Origin: Bacteroidales bacterium UBA6397
GTDB taxonomy: Bacteria; Bacteroidota; Bacteroidia; Bacteroidales; UBA932
Direction of reading: 5' to 3'
Length of the DNA: 39,788 nucleotides
Assembly (NCBI GenBank): GCA_002439875.1
Contig: DJQB01000004.1
Span: 1-39,788, forward strand
Below the pieces are notes generated by a model. That model worked only from the letters and a program-made list of their open reading frames with translations. It did no database searches and was not told the origin of the DNA. Below are positions 39,556-39,788 of the stretch, in pieces. Within the stretch, counting starts at the first letter, position 1. Each line of letters starts with the position of its first letter. The position numbers were made by a program, and so were the translations under genes.

Positions 39556-39767
39556 ATGTAAAAACTTTTTGACATCAAAGATAAGGTCGTCGTGACTACC
39601 GGAACCTGTGGGGATCTGGGTACGACCATCGTCAAATATTTCGCGTCTCAAGGGTCTCTGGTAGCTTGGATGTGCCGCTGGTGGCAATATGACCGCCCCC
39701 AAGGCCATGACCGGCACGATAAACGTGGTTGATGGCGTCTTTTCCGATCCAACCCTCAACCGCTATG
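39556..39767 (+). pseudogene. Remnant of an SDR oxidoreductase (mannonate/fructuronate type)
   Basis: Starting at ATG 39556, the second codon is TAA. The frame then reads KLFDIKDKVVVTTG, then LGTTIVKYFASQG, the N-terminal Rossmann strand of SDR enzymes such as the Bacteroidota D-mannonate oxidoreductase. Near 39674 a shift leads into AAGGNMTA (the NAAGGN region of this group). Shortly after comes TGTINVVDGVFSD, which resembles the SDR C-terminal TGTV-VDGGF motif. Most of the catalytic middle, including YxxxK, is absent. The sequence then runs into poly-C. It is either a decayed gene or a poor-quality contig end. Confidence 0.6.
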
Positions 39768-39788
39768 CCCCCCCCCCCCCCCCCCCCC
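39768..39788. other. Poly-C run at the contig end
   Basis: The window ends with 21 consecutive C after GCTATG. No biological homopolymer of this kind is expected at the end of a coding remnant. A sequencing or assembly artefact (for example no-signal G calls read on the other strand) is most likely, and it lowers trust in the adjacent 200 bases. Confidence 0.85.

Noticed and set aside
1..39788. CRISPR array, prophage or complete insertion sequence
   Set aside because: No regularly spaced repeats, cas, phage or transposase motifs were seen on either strand.

Overview
The window looks like a chromosomal contig from a member of the Bacteroidota, most likely order Bacteroidales, with roughly half G+C. 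The evidence is as follows. Intergenic promoters repeatedly show the Bacteroidota vegetative pattern (TTTG or TTG, about 19-22 bases, then TAnnTTTG). Shine-Dalgarno sequences are almost absent. Several gene pairs are typical of the phylum: the DUF3822-like gene with rsmD, FKBP-type lipoproteins behind a DHH phosphoesterase, a TGS/ThrRS-like nucleoside kinase, and a Spy-like/anti-sigma/ECF sigma module. There are no phage genes, transposases or CRISPR arrays.

Layout. 1-8.6 kb: the 3' tip of an unknown gene, a nucleoside kinase divergent from a ComM/YifB-type ATPase, a minus-strand operon (TPR protein, EnvC-like degenerate M23 protein, tsaE) and mdh. 8.7-11.8 kb: a candidate structured RNA or leader, a 4'-phosphopantetheinyl transferase, and a LemA/DUF2207 pair. 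11.9-16.6 kb: an ABC exporter, an S24/S26-like peptidase, a PqqD-like protein, an HPr-kinase-like protein and an NTP_transf_5-type nucleotidyltransferase. This set resembles the accessory part of a peptide-modification (RiPP-like) cluster and has no visible precursor. 16.6-22.6 kb: a MITE-like palindrome, tRNA-Pro(UGG), lolD, a trmN6-like methyltransferase, the sigma/anti-sigma module, lepA and a small glycosyltransferase-like gene. 22.6-29.1 kb: fucI-fucP (L-fucose uptake and isomerisation), a short ComEC core protein, then acetate kinase with a phosphate butyryltransferase-type enzyme. 29.2-35.3 kb: a tightly coupled minus-strand operon (DHH phosphoesterase, two FKBP lipoproteins, MATE exporter, cytidylate-kinase-like protein, serine hydrolase). 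35.3-39.8 kb: a membrane-anchored unknown, a DUF3822-like protein, rsmD, a collapsed HerA/DUF853 ATPase pseudogene, an intact GH2 glycosidase, and a collapsed SDR gene ending in poly-C at the contig edge.

Three things stand out. (1) The 10-mer GGAATATTCA occurs 10 times over both strands, where well under one would be expected by composition. It lies in several reading frames, its core GAATATTC is densest inside the comEC-like gene, and the window also holds a ComM homologue, so an uptake-sequence-like role is worth testing. (2) The peptidase/PqqD/kinase/nucleotidyltransferase/exporter set is a plausible uncharacterised peptide-modification system. (3) Two gene remnants flanking the GH2 gene keep both ends of the parent gene but lack most of the middle. 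Several perfect or nested inverted repeats are also unexplained by the genes. All calls are from reading the sequence and its translations; no database search was run.
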